A DNA stretch of 64,000 nucleotides from Zychaea mexicana (taxonomy: Eukaryota > Mucoromycota > Mucoromycetes > Mucorales > Lichtheimiaceae). The position numbers and the translations under genes are program-made. Below, piece after piece: positions 44,382 through 57,009 of this stretch. Within the stretch, counting starts at the first letter, position 1. The number at the start of each line of letters is the position of its first letter. The notes below the pieces were generated by a model. It ran no database searches, was not told the origin of the DNA, and saw only the letters and a program-made list of their open reading frames with translations. The stretch lies in the NCBI RefSeq assembly GCF_025766255.1, contig NW_026516664.1, forward strand, positions 992,001 through 1,056,000, given 5' to 3'.

Positions 44382-46916
44382 CTAATGTTTTGACTTTTTG
44401 CGCTTGTTGATCGCAGCTCGTAATGCCTTTTGCTTTTCGACCAAACTTCGTTTGCCCTTGGCGACAACCGAGTGCTTGTGTGCAATCATCATAAAGTTCT
44501 TTTGACGTGCCTTTTCGCGGTTCGTCGTACTGCCACGCTCCTTCTTGCCCTTCTTGGATCCGAACTTTTCACGGCCTTCACGGCCTTCCTGGATCGATGC
44601 CATACGCTCCTCGTAATCCATCTTGGCCTTCTTACGTGCTCCCAGAATTACACTCTCGTCGATCTGGTTATCGTCATTGTTGCTCTTGTCGTTTGTTCGC
44701 TTGACACCAGCAGCCTTTTCGACGTCTTGGTTCTCTCGAAGCTCGTTCAGTTTGACAAAATCGGCAGGTGTAAGAATACGGCTAGACGCAACCTTGAGCA
44801 TCGCTTCGCGTTTCTTTTCTTCTTCCTCGCGACGTGCTTCTGCTTCCTTGCGCAACTTTTCACGCTGTTCTTCCGAGAGTTCTTCCGTGTCTTGCAACTT
44901 GCGCAGCTGTCGTTTGCCAATACGACGTTGTTTCTTTTCACCAGGTACAAGCTCTGTCTCTTTCTTTTCATCGTCGTTCCCATTCTTCTTCTTATCCTTC
45001 GTGTCGGCATCTTCGTCATCGCTCATGGCAATATTGACCTCCTTTTCATCGTCCGATACATTGATCCAGCCTTCTTCGTCACTGTCGCTACTATCCTCAT
45101 CAACTTCCCAGCCTTCCCAACCGTCATCACCACCTTCTTCGTCTTGTTCCTTGTCATCAAGCAATTCAATGCCTTGCAAGCCTGCACCATCGCCTCCACC
45201 AGCACCGTATTGCAAGTGAGGAGCTGAGCCATCCTTAAGTTGCATCGTAGCAGCACGGCCTCGGTCCTTCTTTAACAGCATTTCTGGGTTGACTTCACGG
45301 TACAATGCAATCAATGATCGAGCACCCATCAACACACCCTTATCACGGTGATTCTTGTACTGTGTCAAATCTTGCAATAATGTTTCGTCGATAGCCAGGG
45401 GCTGGCGTGCACACACTTCGCGAATACCGTTCAGACTAGTGTAGAAAATACCATCAATTTCAAAGCACATGGTATCATTAAACAATTAATATCTTACCCA
45501 GCAGCAATGACTTCGTTGGACACACGATCAGTAACAAAGTTGTTGGCAATCGCCTTCAATACGGGCTCCAATGCATCTGGTGGGACAAGCGTATGGCTTG
45601 CTTGAGCAGCAGCAACAAGCACCATGGTAACATCCCGTTGCGATGGTTGCAGATACTTAACCAAATAGGGATAGAAGCCGAGCAACGACAATTGATGAAT
45701 ACCAATCACACGCGAGATCAAGTTCATACGCAATAAACGGATTTCCCATCGTTCATCCTTGGCGTTCAACTTAGAGTACAGCTTTTCGGCAAAACCTTGT
45801 GGATCGTTCAGCAGATGCAGAGCCGAAAAGTTGAATGACTCTGCTTTCTTGCTGTTCTTATTCTTCTTCGAAACTCTCTTCTTGGCTGCTTCCAACCGTC
45901 TTGATCGAGCCTTGGTCTTTTTCGTGTAGACGCTTGCTTGTTGCATACGTTTAATATCTGGCATATCATCCTCATCTTCGTTATCTGACTTGCTGTCTTT
46001 CTCTTCGTTAGAGCTCAAAAAGAATCGGATGGCTGTCACTGCAATTTTGTTGACTGGGGAAAAGCAAGCTTCGGCAATCACATTGACCGTTTTGGAATCG
46101 TTCCTGGAAAGTACAGTCATTTAGCTTTAGATTTTTTCATCTCTCCGTAATTAGATTTGTAGTGAAACACTCCAGTCAGATAGAACAAATGAAAGACTTA
46201 CCAGACATTCTTATGATACAAATCAACGCACACATCCACACTCTTTTTAGCTGATACAGCATTCTCGTCACTGTTGCCCGTCTTGACGGATTCGAGGATC
46301 GTAAACATGTATGACTGTAAAGATCGATTCAGTTTGTTGTTTTTGGCCTTGAGATTGGCATTCTTGATATCATTCACAATGTGGCTGTACAAAAGTTCTC
46401 GCAATTGCTTGTCTTTGCACTTGAACAGTGTGAAAAATAATGGCAGCAAGCTACAAAATAAGCACAGAGACAGAGAATGGGGTTTGTTTAATTATACCAG
46501 CTTCCAGTTTTCGATAATTTATATAACCAAACACATAATCAGCAGCAACGAGAGCTTATATACCGAGTATTATCAAGAACACCCTTATTACGCAAGAGAA
46601 TGAGAGCCTGCACAAAACTCTTGCGGACATCAGGATTCAATACGACACAGTGCTGCTGTAATAAATCGACCAGTTGTTGTGGAAACTCGGCCGTTTCGGT
46701 CGGATAGCATGAAGCGACCTGACTGATGAATGTCACCAATTCACCCAATTCTTTAGCTTCTTCATTGGGTTTTAAGCAGAAAATGGATAAAGTCGACTGG
46801 TAGTGGCGGTATTGTTGTTGAAACTCGGCTTCATACGATTTTGGATCTCGCTTGATGAGATTTTGTAATTGTGGCAGTTGAGTGGGAAGCAGAGCTGCAC
46901 GATTCCGCTTTCCCAT
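44382..46916 (-). CDS. SDA1: SDA1, 60S ribosome biogenesis / nuclear export factor
   Basis: Nucleolar protein needed for 60S pre-ribosome maturation and export. Four exons: 46916-46564, 46450-46202, 46103-45498 and 45435-44382; in phase, 753 aa, the family's usual length. The N-terminal SDA1 domain has LPTQLPQLQNLIKRDPKSYE, VLNPDVRKSFVQALILLRNK and LLPLFFTLFKCKDKQLRELL with YSHIVNDIKNANLKAKNNKL. The middle carries WEIRLLRMNLISRVIGIHQL, LLGFYPYLVKYLQPSQRDVT and FVTDRVSNEVIAAGLNGIRE, and then YKNHRDKGVLMGARSLIALY. A long acidic region follows (GGDDGWEGWEVDEDSSDSDE), then the C-terminal basic SDA1 end (SVVAKGKRSLVEKQKALRAA). The acidic block is rich in GA-type codons. Antisense open frames across it are shadows. 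Confidence 0.97.
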
Positions 46917-48248
46917 TATTATGGATTAAATCTAGTGGGTTGAGAGGGGTGTGTGTGTGTGTGTGAGGGGGGGGTATATCCAAAGAGTGAGAGAGAAAGA
47001 AAAAAAAAGTTATGAATTTCAGTCAATCTGTCCCTTTTTCGGGTGGCTTGAGATTCGTTCTCAATTCAATTCATGCAGTAGCGCCGGCAGATTTCCTTCT
47101 CAGCTGTGCCATTAGTCCACCCATTCTTACGGACTGGTCGATAAGCAGCTATTCTCATTAGTTGGGCATAGCTTTGCAATACAATAAAATGCATCAGCCC
47201 GGCGTACTAATTTATTCACGGTTAATGTATAGTTGTGGTTGAAATGACTTTGCTAAAAATGTCCTTTTTTTCTTTGCATTCGATGACAAGAAGGTCTAGT
47301 ATAGTATGTTTGCTAGCAGAGAAATGTACCTTCCCTACATGCGTTTTGGTATTCTGGCAGCTTTATAAACCTATAACTTGGCTTTGAGTACTATTTAACT
47401 TGGATAATGAAAATAAGCAGTCTTCACATGTTAAATTAGTGTGATACTCTAGTAGCACCACCAATGTAACTACCGGGACTCGTCGATATATATCGCTATG
47501 TGGCTAATACTGCTCACTTTCCTTATATCTAACAACTTACAGTTGTAACATATACTCCGGCGATAGCAACTTCCTCTTAGTATCAGTCACTGATAAGTCT
47601 GACGGAATCATCGATCTTCTTAGAAAAGCGGCATTCTATTCTTTTGATGTCAATAGATATAGGTGGTACTCTTTTACTCTTTGCTTTCAGAAGAGGATGT
47701 TTTGAATTTAATTTTAAAAAAAATCCTGAAATACGACACTTATTTAATATTATGAGTGGTCAAACGATATTGCTGTTTTGTCAGACAATTTACTTTTCAT
47801 TAAATAAACCTGATATTTTTTATTTCTTGTCAACAGCAACAGCAACAGCAGCGTCATCACCTGATCATTAAGAATGAAACAGCGAACGTGCGTAACTTTT
47901 CAAACGGCCAAGTATTTCCGTTTTTTTTCAAGATACAAGAGAATACGCTCTTCTATATACGAAGCGGTAATTGATGACCGCTTCAATACTAAGACTTCCC
48001 GTGAGATGTGCATTACCAAAATCTAAGCTATTTCAAGCTACAGTATTACAGTGCCCTGACCATTCTTCATTATAAACCTGTCAAAAAGATTAACCCCGCT
48101 CTTCGCGATGGATGAGAGAAGCGCGCACGCGCACGCGGCAACGACGCGTTTTAAGCCCAAAAATTCATTTTCCGTTTTTTTTCTTAGACTTGTCGACACG
48201 CGCCGCGCGCTCTGCCTTTTTCTTGTTCTTTTTTCTTTTACAATTGTC
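46917..48248. other. Divergent promoter region, SDA1 / SMC1
   Basis: About 1.3 kb between SDA1 (minus) and SMC1 (plus). Contains a (GT)n run at about 46950-46965 and a CAG-type run near 47833-47855. Direct repeats of GC-rich motif gcgcgcacgcgcacgcgg at 48120 precede SMC1; ACGCG is the MluI cell-cycle box core, which would suit an S-phase cohesin gene. No coding gene. Confidence 0.45.
48119..48210 (+). promoter_or_regulatory. Cluster of ACGCG (MCB-like) motifs upstream of SMC1
   Basis: Between 48119 and 48210 the sequence reads gcgcgcacgcgcacgcgg, acgacgcgtt and acacgcgccgcgcg, giving several ACGCG cores and one ACGCGT within about 130 bases of the SMC1 ATG. In yeast, ACGCGT is bound by MBF to drive G1/S transcription, including cohesin genes. 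That this holds here is inference. Confidence 0.45.
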
Positions 48249-51200
48249 ATGGGAAGACTCGTTCGACTAGAAGTCGAAAATTTTAAATCCTACAAAGGTC
48301 AACAGACCATTGGACCTTTCCACAAGTTCACCAGCATTATTGGTCCCAATGGTTCAGGTACCCTAATTAATTCTTTTGGTTCTTTTTCCCTAAATATCAT
48401 ACCACGTTATTTAATCTTTCTCGATCTTTAATTCTGTGCCTTTTTTACTATAGGCAAATCCAATCTCATGGATGCCATTTCTTTTGTTCTTGGTGTCCAT
48501 TCCTCTCACCTACGATCTCAAAATCTACGCGACATGATTTATCGACCTAGCGCGCTTCGACAACAACAAAAGCAAAGCAATGGGCACAGTAATAGCAATA
48601 ATGGTGCTGATGCGCAGCAACAACAGCAGCCTGACCGTGGTCACGTCAAACTCGTATACGAAACGTCCGAAGGCCGCGAGATTCGGTTTATGCGTATTGC
48701 TCATCTCTCTGGTCAAGCCGAATACCGATTGAACGACCAAGTCGTGCCCTATGCTGAATATAATGCTGCGCTCGAGAAAGAAAATATCTTGGTCAAGGCT
48801 AAAAACTTCTTGGTGTTTCAAGGTGATGTCGAATCCGTTGCAAGTCAGAACGCAAAGGATTTGACAAAGCTAGTCGAACAGATTAGCGGGTAAATAATAT
48901 TACAGCTACTTGAAATAAGAAAAAATGTGGAGGTTTTGGTTCGTGATACTGACATGTATCATGTTTTTGAATACGGGGATATCAGGTCGTTGGAGTACAA
49001 AGAAGAATATGATCGGTTGAAAAAGGAACAGGATCGTGCAATTGATGACAGTGCCCATACATTCAACAAAAAGCGAGGCATCACAGCAGAAATCAAGCAG
49101 TATCAGGAGCAAAAGAAGGAGGCAGAGAACTTTGAACGCCTTGTACGTCAGCGCCGTGATGTTGTAGTCGAATACTTGTTGTGGAAGTTGTATCATGTTG
49201 AACAAAGATCAAATGCACTGGAGCAAGAAGCTTCGGAACGACGTATGGCTGCGGATGGTGCAACTGAAGATCAGGTATATGCTTAAGGAAGAGGCAAGAG
49301 CAGCTAATTATGGGACTCGATAGGAAAGATAATAGAAATGGAAAATGGAACGAATATTAACAATGCTATATGGCATTGACGAAATCTATAGAATCAACTA
49401 GAAAAGCAGTTCAAGGAAGCAAGAAAGACCGCTGCCTTGGCTCATCGAGAAAAAACCAAGACAGAGTTGCAAGTCAAAAAACTAAAGAAACAGTTGGAAG
49501 AACAGGTATATTGGATCTCCTTTGTCTCTACCTGCCATTTGGTTAACAAAAGCTTACACAATAAAATTACAGGGTCCAGAGCTGTTGGGAATGGAAGAAC
49601 AGGTCAAACATATCCAAAAGAAATTGGATCAGACTAAAAAGACTGGTGACCGTCTGAAGCGTGAGCACGATCAACAGGTAAAAAAGAAAAGGAGATAGCA
49701 CTAGATGACATGTACCTGGTGTATATATCGATGTATACTGACATTGTATAACTAGGCCGAAGTGGTGCAAGGTTTGGAGCAAAATATGTCCAAACTGCAA
49801 AAGGCGTCTCAAGAATACGAAGAGTCATTACCCAAGAGTGGACTGGTGCAGGGACCTATATTAACACCTGAGCAGATTGAAGAATATGAACAACTGTAAG
49901 TTTTGGATTTTTTAGACTCGGGAATGGGTTTTTTTGGTTTTATCTTAACAACGAAGCAAACATTGTATCTCCCAGGAAGCAACAAGTGAGCATTCGCGCA
50001 GTGAACGAAGAACATCAATTGGAAAACTTGCGACGCCAACACCGGATGGAGCAAGAAAATCTCAAACGGATCGGTTCGAAGACTGAAGAGTTCCAAACGA
50101 GAAAGGCCCAGCTGCTTGAAGATCAGCGTCAACTGAATGAAGATGGTAATGCTCTCACTGCTGAAGCACAAACGGTCTCGCAGGAACTACAAGTGCGCAA
50201 GAAAGAGCTTGAAGCATTAGAGCACGAGCGAAAAACTACCCAGTAAGTCGTTTCCATTCGATTCAAGCGTGCAATCCGTTCTTCGTATATCACTGTTTGT
50301 ATTTATATTAAGGATTATGTCCTTCTAAAAAGTCAACGCGAGGTCGAATTAAACGAACAGCTTCAAACAATCCTAAACAAGTTGATGGAAGCCAAGATTG
50401 GTCAAAAAGAGTCAGAGAAGGAAAGCAAATTCACTGAATGTTTGAATCTGATGAAGCAGATCTTTCCTGGTAAGAAGCAAGTGGCATGAAAAGCAGATAA
50501 TTGTGTAACACACGACTAACAACAACAATGACAATTTAGGCATGCATGGGAAACTTTCCGATTTATGCAAACCAACACAAAGAAAGTATGATGCTGCAGT
50601 AGCTACTGTTCTAGGCCGTAACATGGATTCCATCATTGTTGATGATCAAAGGACAGCTATTGAATGCATCCAGGTATAAGATTTCCTACTGTTTCAAAAT
50701 GAGAGTTCATCCTTTTGCCCCCTCCCAGCTGACACCTCTCTTGTTACATTCGAATGAATAGTATATGCGAGATCAACGTGCAGGAACGGCTACTTTTATA
50801 CCACTAAGCTCAATTAGCGTACCTCCACTGAACGATCGGTTCCGGAACTACACCCGTGGCAGTCGTCTGGCCATTGACATTATCGAATGTGACAAGAAAT
50901 TTGAAAGTGTGATCCAGTATGCTTGTGCCAACAGTCTAGTCTGTGACAACCTTAATATTGCACGGGACATTTGCTATAACAAGAATGAACAAGTTAAAGG
51001 TAAAAAAAACAACATGCTTAAATGTGTGTTTAATCGACATTCTAAAAAACATATATTATTTTAGCGGTGACATTGGACGGTAGTGTCATTCATAAAAGTG
51101 GCTTAATGACGGGTGGCCACGGGAGCAATCAACAACATCCTCGATGGAAAGAACGAGATATTGACGGTTAGTTTTCATTATTTATGCAAAAGAAACAACA

Positions 51201-53539
51201 ACGAATTGATGTGTGTGTACATTATAGGGTTAATGCGAACGCGTGACAAGCTGTTGGCTGAGTTGAACGAGTTGAACAAACGCAAACGCATGGGAAGCGC
51301 GGAGCAAGCTGCAAAGAGTGGCTGTGCTGGTCTTGAAGCTCAATCAGGAGTACTGCGTGAAGAAATTGTAAGTTTTGAAGGGGAGAGAGTGAGAGATGGA
51401 TTCGGTGTATAGCAGTGTAGCAGGCGGTTCGAGAACCTCGAGGACTCTCTCTCTCTCTCTCTCTATTTCTTTGGTTACAACAAGTAATTTGGATTTTCAA
51501 TTAACAAGGTTTTTGGTTAGACTACATTGGAAAGAAAGCTGCAGGACGTGCAGGGTGAGCTTCGGTATGTGGAGGAGCAGATTTCCAACGCCGATGCCCC
51601 TTATGCCCAGGTAACGTATTACAACTTTTTGTTCTTGTCATGCATATAGGTTTTACTTTATGCAACTTGTCTCTCTGTTGTTGTCACGGGGGATGGGGCT
51701 CTCTTTCTGATCTTCCTGTTGCTGCTGCTGTTGCTGCTATTATGCAATACATCGCATTATTAGGCTCAAGAAAAACTAAACAGCTTGTCAGCAAGTATCG
51801 AGCAAACCAAAGCCATTATTGCCCAAGTTGAGGACGAAATCTTTGGCGATCTGTGCCAACGACTCAACATTGAGAATATCCGAGAATACGAAAAATTGCG
51901 ATTCGGACTACCCGAAGAAGTGATTGAAGCGCGTGCACAATTTGCTGCCCAGCGCTCTCGTCTGGAAACCCAGCTTTCGTTCGAAAAGGAACAATTTGCA
52001 GAGCTAGCACAGCGCTTGACTACGTTGGAAAAGCAGTACCATGACGACAGTCAGAAGATCGCACAGCTTCAGAGTAATGCAAGTGCGCTTGCGGATCGAC
52101 TCAAGGCTGCCAAGGAAGATATGGCTTTGTTAAATGCTGAGCTGTATGAAAAAACCAACGACGAGGACGAACGGCAGCAGGCTATCAATGACTTACGGTA
52201 CAGCTTGGAAAGTAAGGGACGTGATGTGGAGTCGTACCTCAAGGAGATGCTCAAGTTTGAAACCGAAATTGAAAAGGCTCATGCCGAGCGTGTATCCATC
52301 TTCCGCAAGTGTAAGCTTGAGGATATTGAGTTGCCCATGGCCCGAGGAACGTTGGACGATGTGATTATGGATGAAAGCACGATTCTGGGTGTACGTTACA
52401 CCAAGTTCATTTGTGTGATGTGTGTATAGCATGGGTGAGTCAGTATACTGATCTATGCAGTTCAATATAGAATCAAGATACTGCTTCCGGAAACTCGATG
52501 GATTTAGACGATTCTTCACAGGCATCGATCAAGTCAACAGACTGGATGGTTGAGGTGGACTATACAAGTTTGGGTGAAGAGCTACGTGATGACAATGACG
52601 CTGAACGCGAAACCAAGTTCAAGGATAACATTAAAGAGCTCAGTGATAAGATTGAGCAAATGGCACCGAATCTGAAGGCTATTGATCGACTTGAAGGGGT
52701 TGAGCAACGATTAAAGGATGTTGAAGAGTCCTTTGACAATGCACGAAAGGCTGCTAAGCGGGCTAAGGAAGAATTCAATAATGTCAAGCAAAAGAGGTAA
52801 ATGTTTGCTTCGTCAAACAGGGAAAACAAGCTTGCATAGTAAGCAACTGACACATCTCGTTTTAGATACAAGCGTTTCTATGACGCCTATAGTCATATTT
52901 CTGAACGCATCGATGAAATATACAAGAACCTTACCAAGACAGCCAATTTTCCAACCGGTGGTACTGCGTACTTGAGTCTAGAAGACACGGATGAACCCTA
53001 CTTGGATGGTATCCGGTACCATGCGATGCCTCCCATGAAACGGTTCCGTGACATGGATCAATTGTCCGGTGGTGAAAAGAGTATTGCAGCCCTTGCATTA
53101 CTGTTCGCTATCCACAGGTACATAGTAGCAGTAGTAGTAACCTAGTACCAAAACACCAGATCTGCGTCTATTGTGGGTATACAATCGTACTTATATACTC
53201 TCATCTCTCTCTCTTTCGTTCTAGCTTTAAACCCTCACCGTTCTTTGTACTTGACGAAGTGGATGCAGCGCTGGATAACACCAATGTGGTGAAGATTGCC
53301 ACCTATATCCGGGAACATGCCAATGATGCTTTCCAATTTATCGTCATTTCGCTCAAAAACACGCTCTATGAAAAGGCCGAAAGCTTAGTAGGAATTTATC
53401 GAGATCAGGCAATCAACTCTAGTAAAACCTTATCACTCATGGTAAGCACTTTCTTTCCTCGGATACGCCTTGTGAAGCTGCACACTCATTTTCTCACTTT
53501 TCAACTCGTTAGCTCGACAACTATCCCGAGAACAACTAG
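48249..53539 (+). CDS. SMC1: Cohesin subunit SMC1
   Basis: Structural maintenance of chromosomes ATPase that pairs with SMC3 in cohesin to hold sister chromatids together. Eighteen exons (first 48249-48357, second 48454-48889, then short exons to 51610, the large ones 51764-52390, 52471-52796, 52866-53117, 53225-53441 and last 53513-53539) sum to 3750 bases, 1249 aa. Walker A is GPNGSGKSN, split by intron 1. Head residues include [15 protein letters not shown] and the SMC1-type [15 protein letters not shown]. Long coiled coils flank a hinge with [36 protein letters not shown] and [20 protein letters not shown]. The C-terminal head has the ABC signature [18 protein letters not shown] and Walker [19 protein letters not shown]. 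The protein ends LDNYPENN. There are small deletions in coiled coil relative to none I can measure; otherwise ordinary. Confidence 0.97.
51444..51464 (+). repeat. (CT)n microsatellite in SMC1 intron
   Basis: About ten CT units in the intron between exons 12 and 13. It can act as part of the pyrimidine-rich intron sequence. Confidence 0.85.
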
Positions 53540-54374
53540 ACAGTACGTGGTGGTTCTTCCTTACCAAGCTTTTATCACTGTAATAAAGAAACCAATACTT
53601 TCGGAAACGGTTTATTTTTACGTTTTGTACAAAAGAAAATGAACACGCTTTGTCTTTATTTAATCAACACAATAGTGGATACTTCCTGCCACACATACAC
53701 ATGAGGGTGCACATCTACGGGGATGTGTCCTGTGTATGTGTATGTATGCAAGCATGTATACAAGAAGAAGAGGGAGATAAGTTATGTAGAGTATATATAA
53801 ATATATATAGAAGAACATACAAAGTTTTCATAGAGAAGAGATTAGATGAGTTTCTTGAAGAGTGGATGCATTATGTGTTGGGGTGGGGGTGAGGGGGGGT
53901 TTCCGGTCCAGTCGATGGACAGTCGGACATCTGTAGATGTGGTTTTTACGGGTTGTGACGGGCGTAAATGAGGTAAAAGAAAAGGGTATATAGAAAAAGG
54001 GTTTAGGTGTGCGGAGGGGGGGGATAAATGATAATTTTAAAAGAAAAGGGGGAGGTTGGGTAGATGTACGTGTGCTGGTTATGGAACGGGTTGCAAAAAT
54101 AAAATAGAAAATAGAAAATGCATGCTGGTGATAGGAACGCTTTTGTGTGTGTGTGTGTGTGTGTGTGAATAAAGTGGCGTGTAAGCCGGCGGATGGTTGG
54201 AAATGGCGTATAATTTGTTTTTGGGTGTTGTTGTTGTTGTTGTTGCTGGGGCTTGATAGTTTGTTTTGTTTTACTGTGATGGTTTTTTTATATATCTTTT
54301 TGGCTTGGTTGGGTGGGGTTGCTGTTGTTGTTGTTGTTCGAATAGCGAGGAGTGTTGGGAGAGTAAGAGAGAGG
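53540..54374. other. Convergent 3' spacer between SMC1 and kinase
   Basis: Contains (GT)n at 54144-54167, a (GTT)n run near 54220-54247, a second GTT run near 54320-54340, and G-rich runs at 53880-53900 and 54010-54030. The long minus-strand frame across it is low-complexity Pro/Thr/His read-through, not a gene. Confidence 0.6.
54144..54167 (+). repeat. (GT)n microsatellite
   Basis: About eleven GT units in the 3' spacer between SMC1 and the kinase gene. Confidence 0.9.
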
Positions 54375-57009
54375 TTATGCTGGAGGCAAGACATGATTGA
54401 CAAAACGAGCCGTTTCAGCTTGGCTTGCGCATTTCAACAGACGGCTCTGCACATGTGCATCGATCTCCGACAGGACCTCCTTTGCACTAGGACGGGTTTC
54501 TGGGGCTTCGTCCAAGAGCCAGGCGACCAAACCACGCATGTACATTGTTGGGTAGCTGTAAGTGAATGACGGGCTGGGTTCGCTCAGAATGGCGGCAAAC
54601 AGCTCGATTTCGTCCTTGAGCAGATAGTGCGGTGGCACACGGTCCATCATTTCAATGACAGTGATACCCAGCGACCACATGTCGATCTTTTCAGAGTAGT
54701 ACTGCTCGCGAATCACCTCGGGCGCCATCCATTTGCTAGTGCCCAAACGGTCTCGGTTCCGCTTGTTGGTGCGTGTAGCCAAACCAAAGTCAGCTATTAT
54801 AAATTAAAAAAAAAAAAGTCGTTTAGTTTGGGAGCTGTGTGAGTCATTTCCAGTTTTTAAGGTTTGGCGAAATAATAAAGTGTTGCAGGCAAAGCAAAGC
54901 AGCATAAGCAGCAGCAGCAGCAGCAGCAGCAAGTAGTGTAACGATCAAAAGCTGTGTTATCAAGGTAGGATTAGGAAGGGGAATGGGGAAAGGGTAATAC
55001 ACATACCAAGCTTGACTTCACCATTCCAACCCAGCAATAGGTTCTCGCACTTGATATCACGATGGATGAAGCCCTTGCCGTGCAGATAGATGATGGCCTT
55101 GAGCGTTTCGCGAGTAATGTAGATGGAATATTCTTCAGGAATGCCGCGTTGGCAGAGAACAGCAAACACGGAGCAGCGCATCAGATCCATGGCGATCCAT
55201 ACGTCGTCACGCCACAAGGTAACTTCGCGCAATCGAATGAGGTTTGCATGGCCTGAGGACATGATACGGAGTTCTCGGATAATGGCAGCACGATATTCAC
55301 GGTCAGGATCAAGTCGACATCGTTTGATCGCGAGGAGCAAGTTCTTTTTGTACCGATGGTTGGCTCGAATGACAGCTCCGTTGACACTAAATAGTCATGA
55401 AAGGTCATTTTCTTAGTATATGAGGTCTGGGAAAAAGAGGGGGGTTGTGGGGAGGGGGGGTGTGAAAGGAGGGAAAGATAGGTTACCCAGTGCCGATTTC
55501 TTTGAAGGTGCCATATTTGTTGCGCGGATCGAGGGATGACACTTGAACCTTGGGCAACGCTTTGCGGATTCTCCGCTCGAACTCATTCTCTGTACGCACC
55601 AGCGGTGGTAGCTGAGGAATCTCGGAGTGCGGTCCGACAGGAAGCCAAGGACGCTTTGATATGTGCTTGTTGGGACTGTATGGACGCAGACTGTATGTCT
55701 TTGCTGCTGGCACAGGCGGCTCGGGTTTCAAAAAGGCATTGCCCAGGATGTTGGGAATTTCGTAGAATCCTGGAGGTCGCCATATCTCCTAATGAATTTA
55801 AAAGCATGTCACATAGAAGAAAAAAAATTTTAGTGTTTAGAGTTTATTAAAGCAGATTGCTATATAACACTTTGGTGGTGTTCATGTGATCGGGTCACAC
55901 ATTCTGGTATTCACTAAGGTTGCTGTAGTTACCTTATTGCCTGCTCCTGCTCCTTGAGACATGTTGCTGGTCGATGATGCGTTGATAAACGAGCCTCGTC
56001 GTAAGCAGCCGGTCGAACGGCGTTTCATTGTCATGTCGACGACCATGGACGACTTTCTACCGACAGACGCAGAACGAGCACGGTTGTCGGCGGTTGTTGA
56101 TGATTTCGACTTGCGCAGGTTGCCAAGTGACGAGCGTTTGTTACCAAGCAACCCAGGCGTGCGCTGTAACAAGGATAGTGGTTAATATCACAAATTGCGT
56201 ACACACGTCAAAAAAATTAAAAAGCACAGTGACATACTTTGCCGCTTTCTTTGGTAGTCGATTGCAGCATTGCTTTTGCCTGGCTGTTGTTTGTTGGGTA
56301 CGTTGTTGGCATGCAGTGAAGCATTTTGGCAGTAGATGTATTTCAGCAGTTTATAGATGTATGTATGCTGTAGCTTAAGTAGTTGCTGCTAATAGATGGC
56401 GTAATAAGTGGTGCTAGACTAGAGTGGGAGAAAGAGTAAACGAAATAAGTTAAAATAGGTGGACGGAGAAAGGGAACCAATCTAGAGAAGAAGAGAAAAA
56501 AAAAGAAAAAAAAACGCGAAAGCGAGGAAAAAAGCCAACGCTATATATAAAGAAAAAAGAAAGGAGGGACAAGTGTGGCCGATGATCATCATCGTCCTCT
56601 CTAAGCGAGGGCCTCGGGTGTTGTGCATAGGTTACATACTAGAGCACACAGCACACACACACACACACACACAAGAGCGAATAAAAAAACTGTCTTTTTT
56701 GCATCCGACATCGTGCGGAATCCCTTGTTATGGTCACACGTTCCTTCTTCTTTTATGTGTGCGTTGTGTGCGTCGTCCATCAACCACGCAAAGAACGGAT
56801 AATATTTCTGTTGCTTTCTTTCCCTTTCCCTTTTCACTTGCTCTTCTCCTTGTTGTTATCACAGCATATGGAATGTGTGTGCGAGAAATGCGATAGATAC
56901 GTTTCCGTAATCGAAGCAAAGGGGAATGTCTAGTACCTTCAACCATATCATCATCGCCTGCCCCTATTATATAGGTGGCGAAACGATCTGGGTTCACGAA
57001 ATCCGTCAT
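54375..57009 (-). CDS. Serine/threonine protein kinase, Ste20-like
   Basis: Preferred model: exons 57009-56937, 56272-56238, 56163-55933, 55798-55497, 55386-55007 and 54793-54375, in phase, 479 aa. The first exon encodes MTDFVNPDRFATYIIGAGDD, joined as DMVE|AMLQSTTKESGK across a roughly 660-base intron. The alternative is a start at 56324 (MLHCMPTTYPTN), with TATATAAAG-like sequence near 56545. A basic Ser-rich linker precedes IWRPPGFYEIPNILGNAF. The kinase domain has the glycine loop IGTGVNGAVI, the ATP Lys in LLAIKR, HRDIKCENLLLG, ADFGLATR, SKWMAPEVI and MWSLGITVIEMMD. Gly-Thr-Ser-Lys before APE and MWSLGIT are Ste20/PAK-like. No CRIB domain is visible, so it is not a classical PAK. Pathway unknown. 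Confidence 0.82.
54907..54930 (+). repeat. (CAG)n microsatellite in kinase intron
   Basis: About eight CAG units between kinase exons encoding HRD and DFG motifs. Confidence 0.9.
56652..56672 (+). repeat. (CA)n microsatellite
   Basis: About ten CA units inside the proposed long first intron (or 5' region) of the kinase gene. Confidence 0.9.

Noticed and set aside
44430..45227. Long plus-strand frames (265, 198 aa) antisense to SDA1
   Set aside because: They mirror the acidic, GA-rich SDA1 coding sequence and show no domain or codon signal of their own.
51420..51445. GGTTCGAGAACC resembling a tRNA T-arm
   Set aside because: No acceptor stem or D/anticodon arms fit around it and it lies inside an SMC1 intron.
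53828..54403. 191-aa minus-strand Pro/Thr/His frame
   Set aside because: It crosses microsatellites in the 3' spacer and overlaps the kinase stop; composition is low-complexity.
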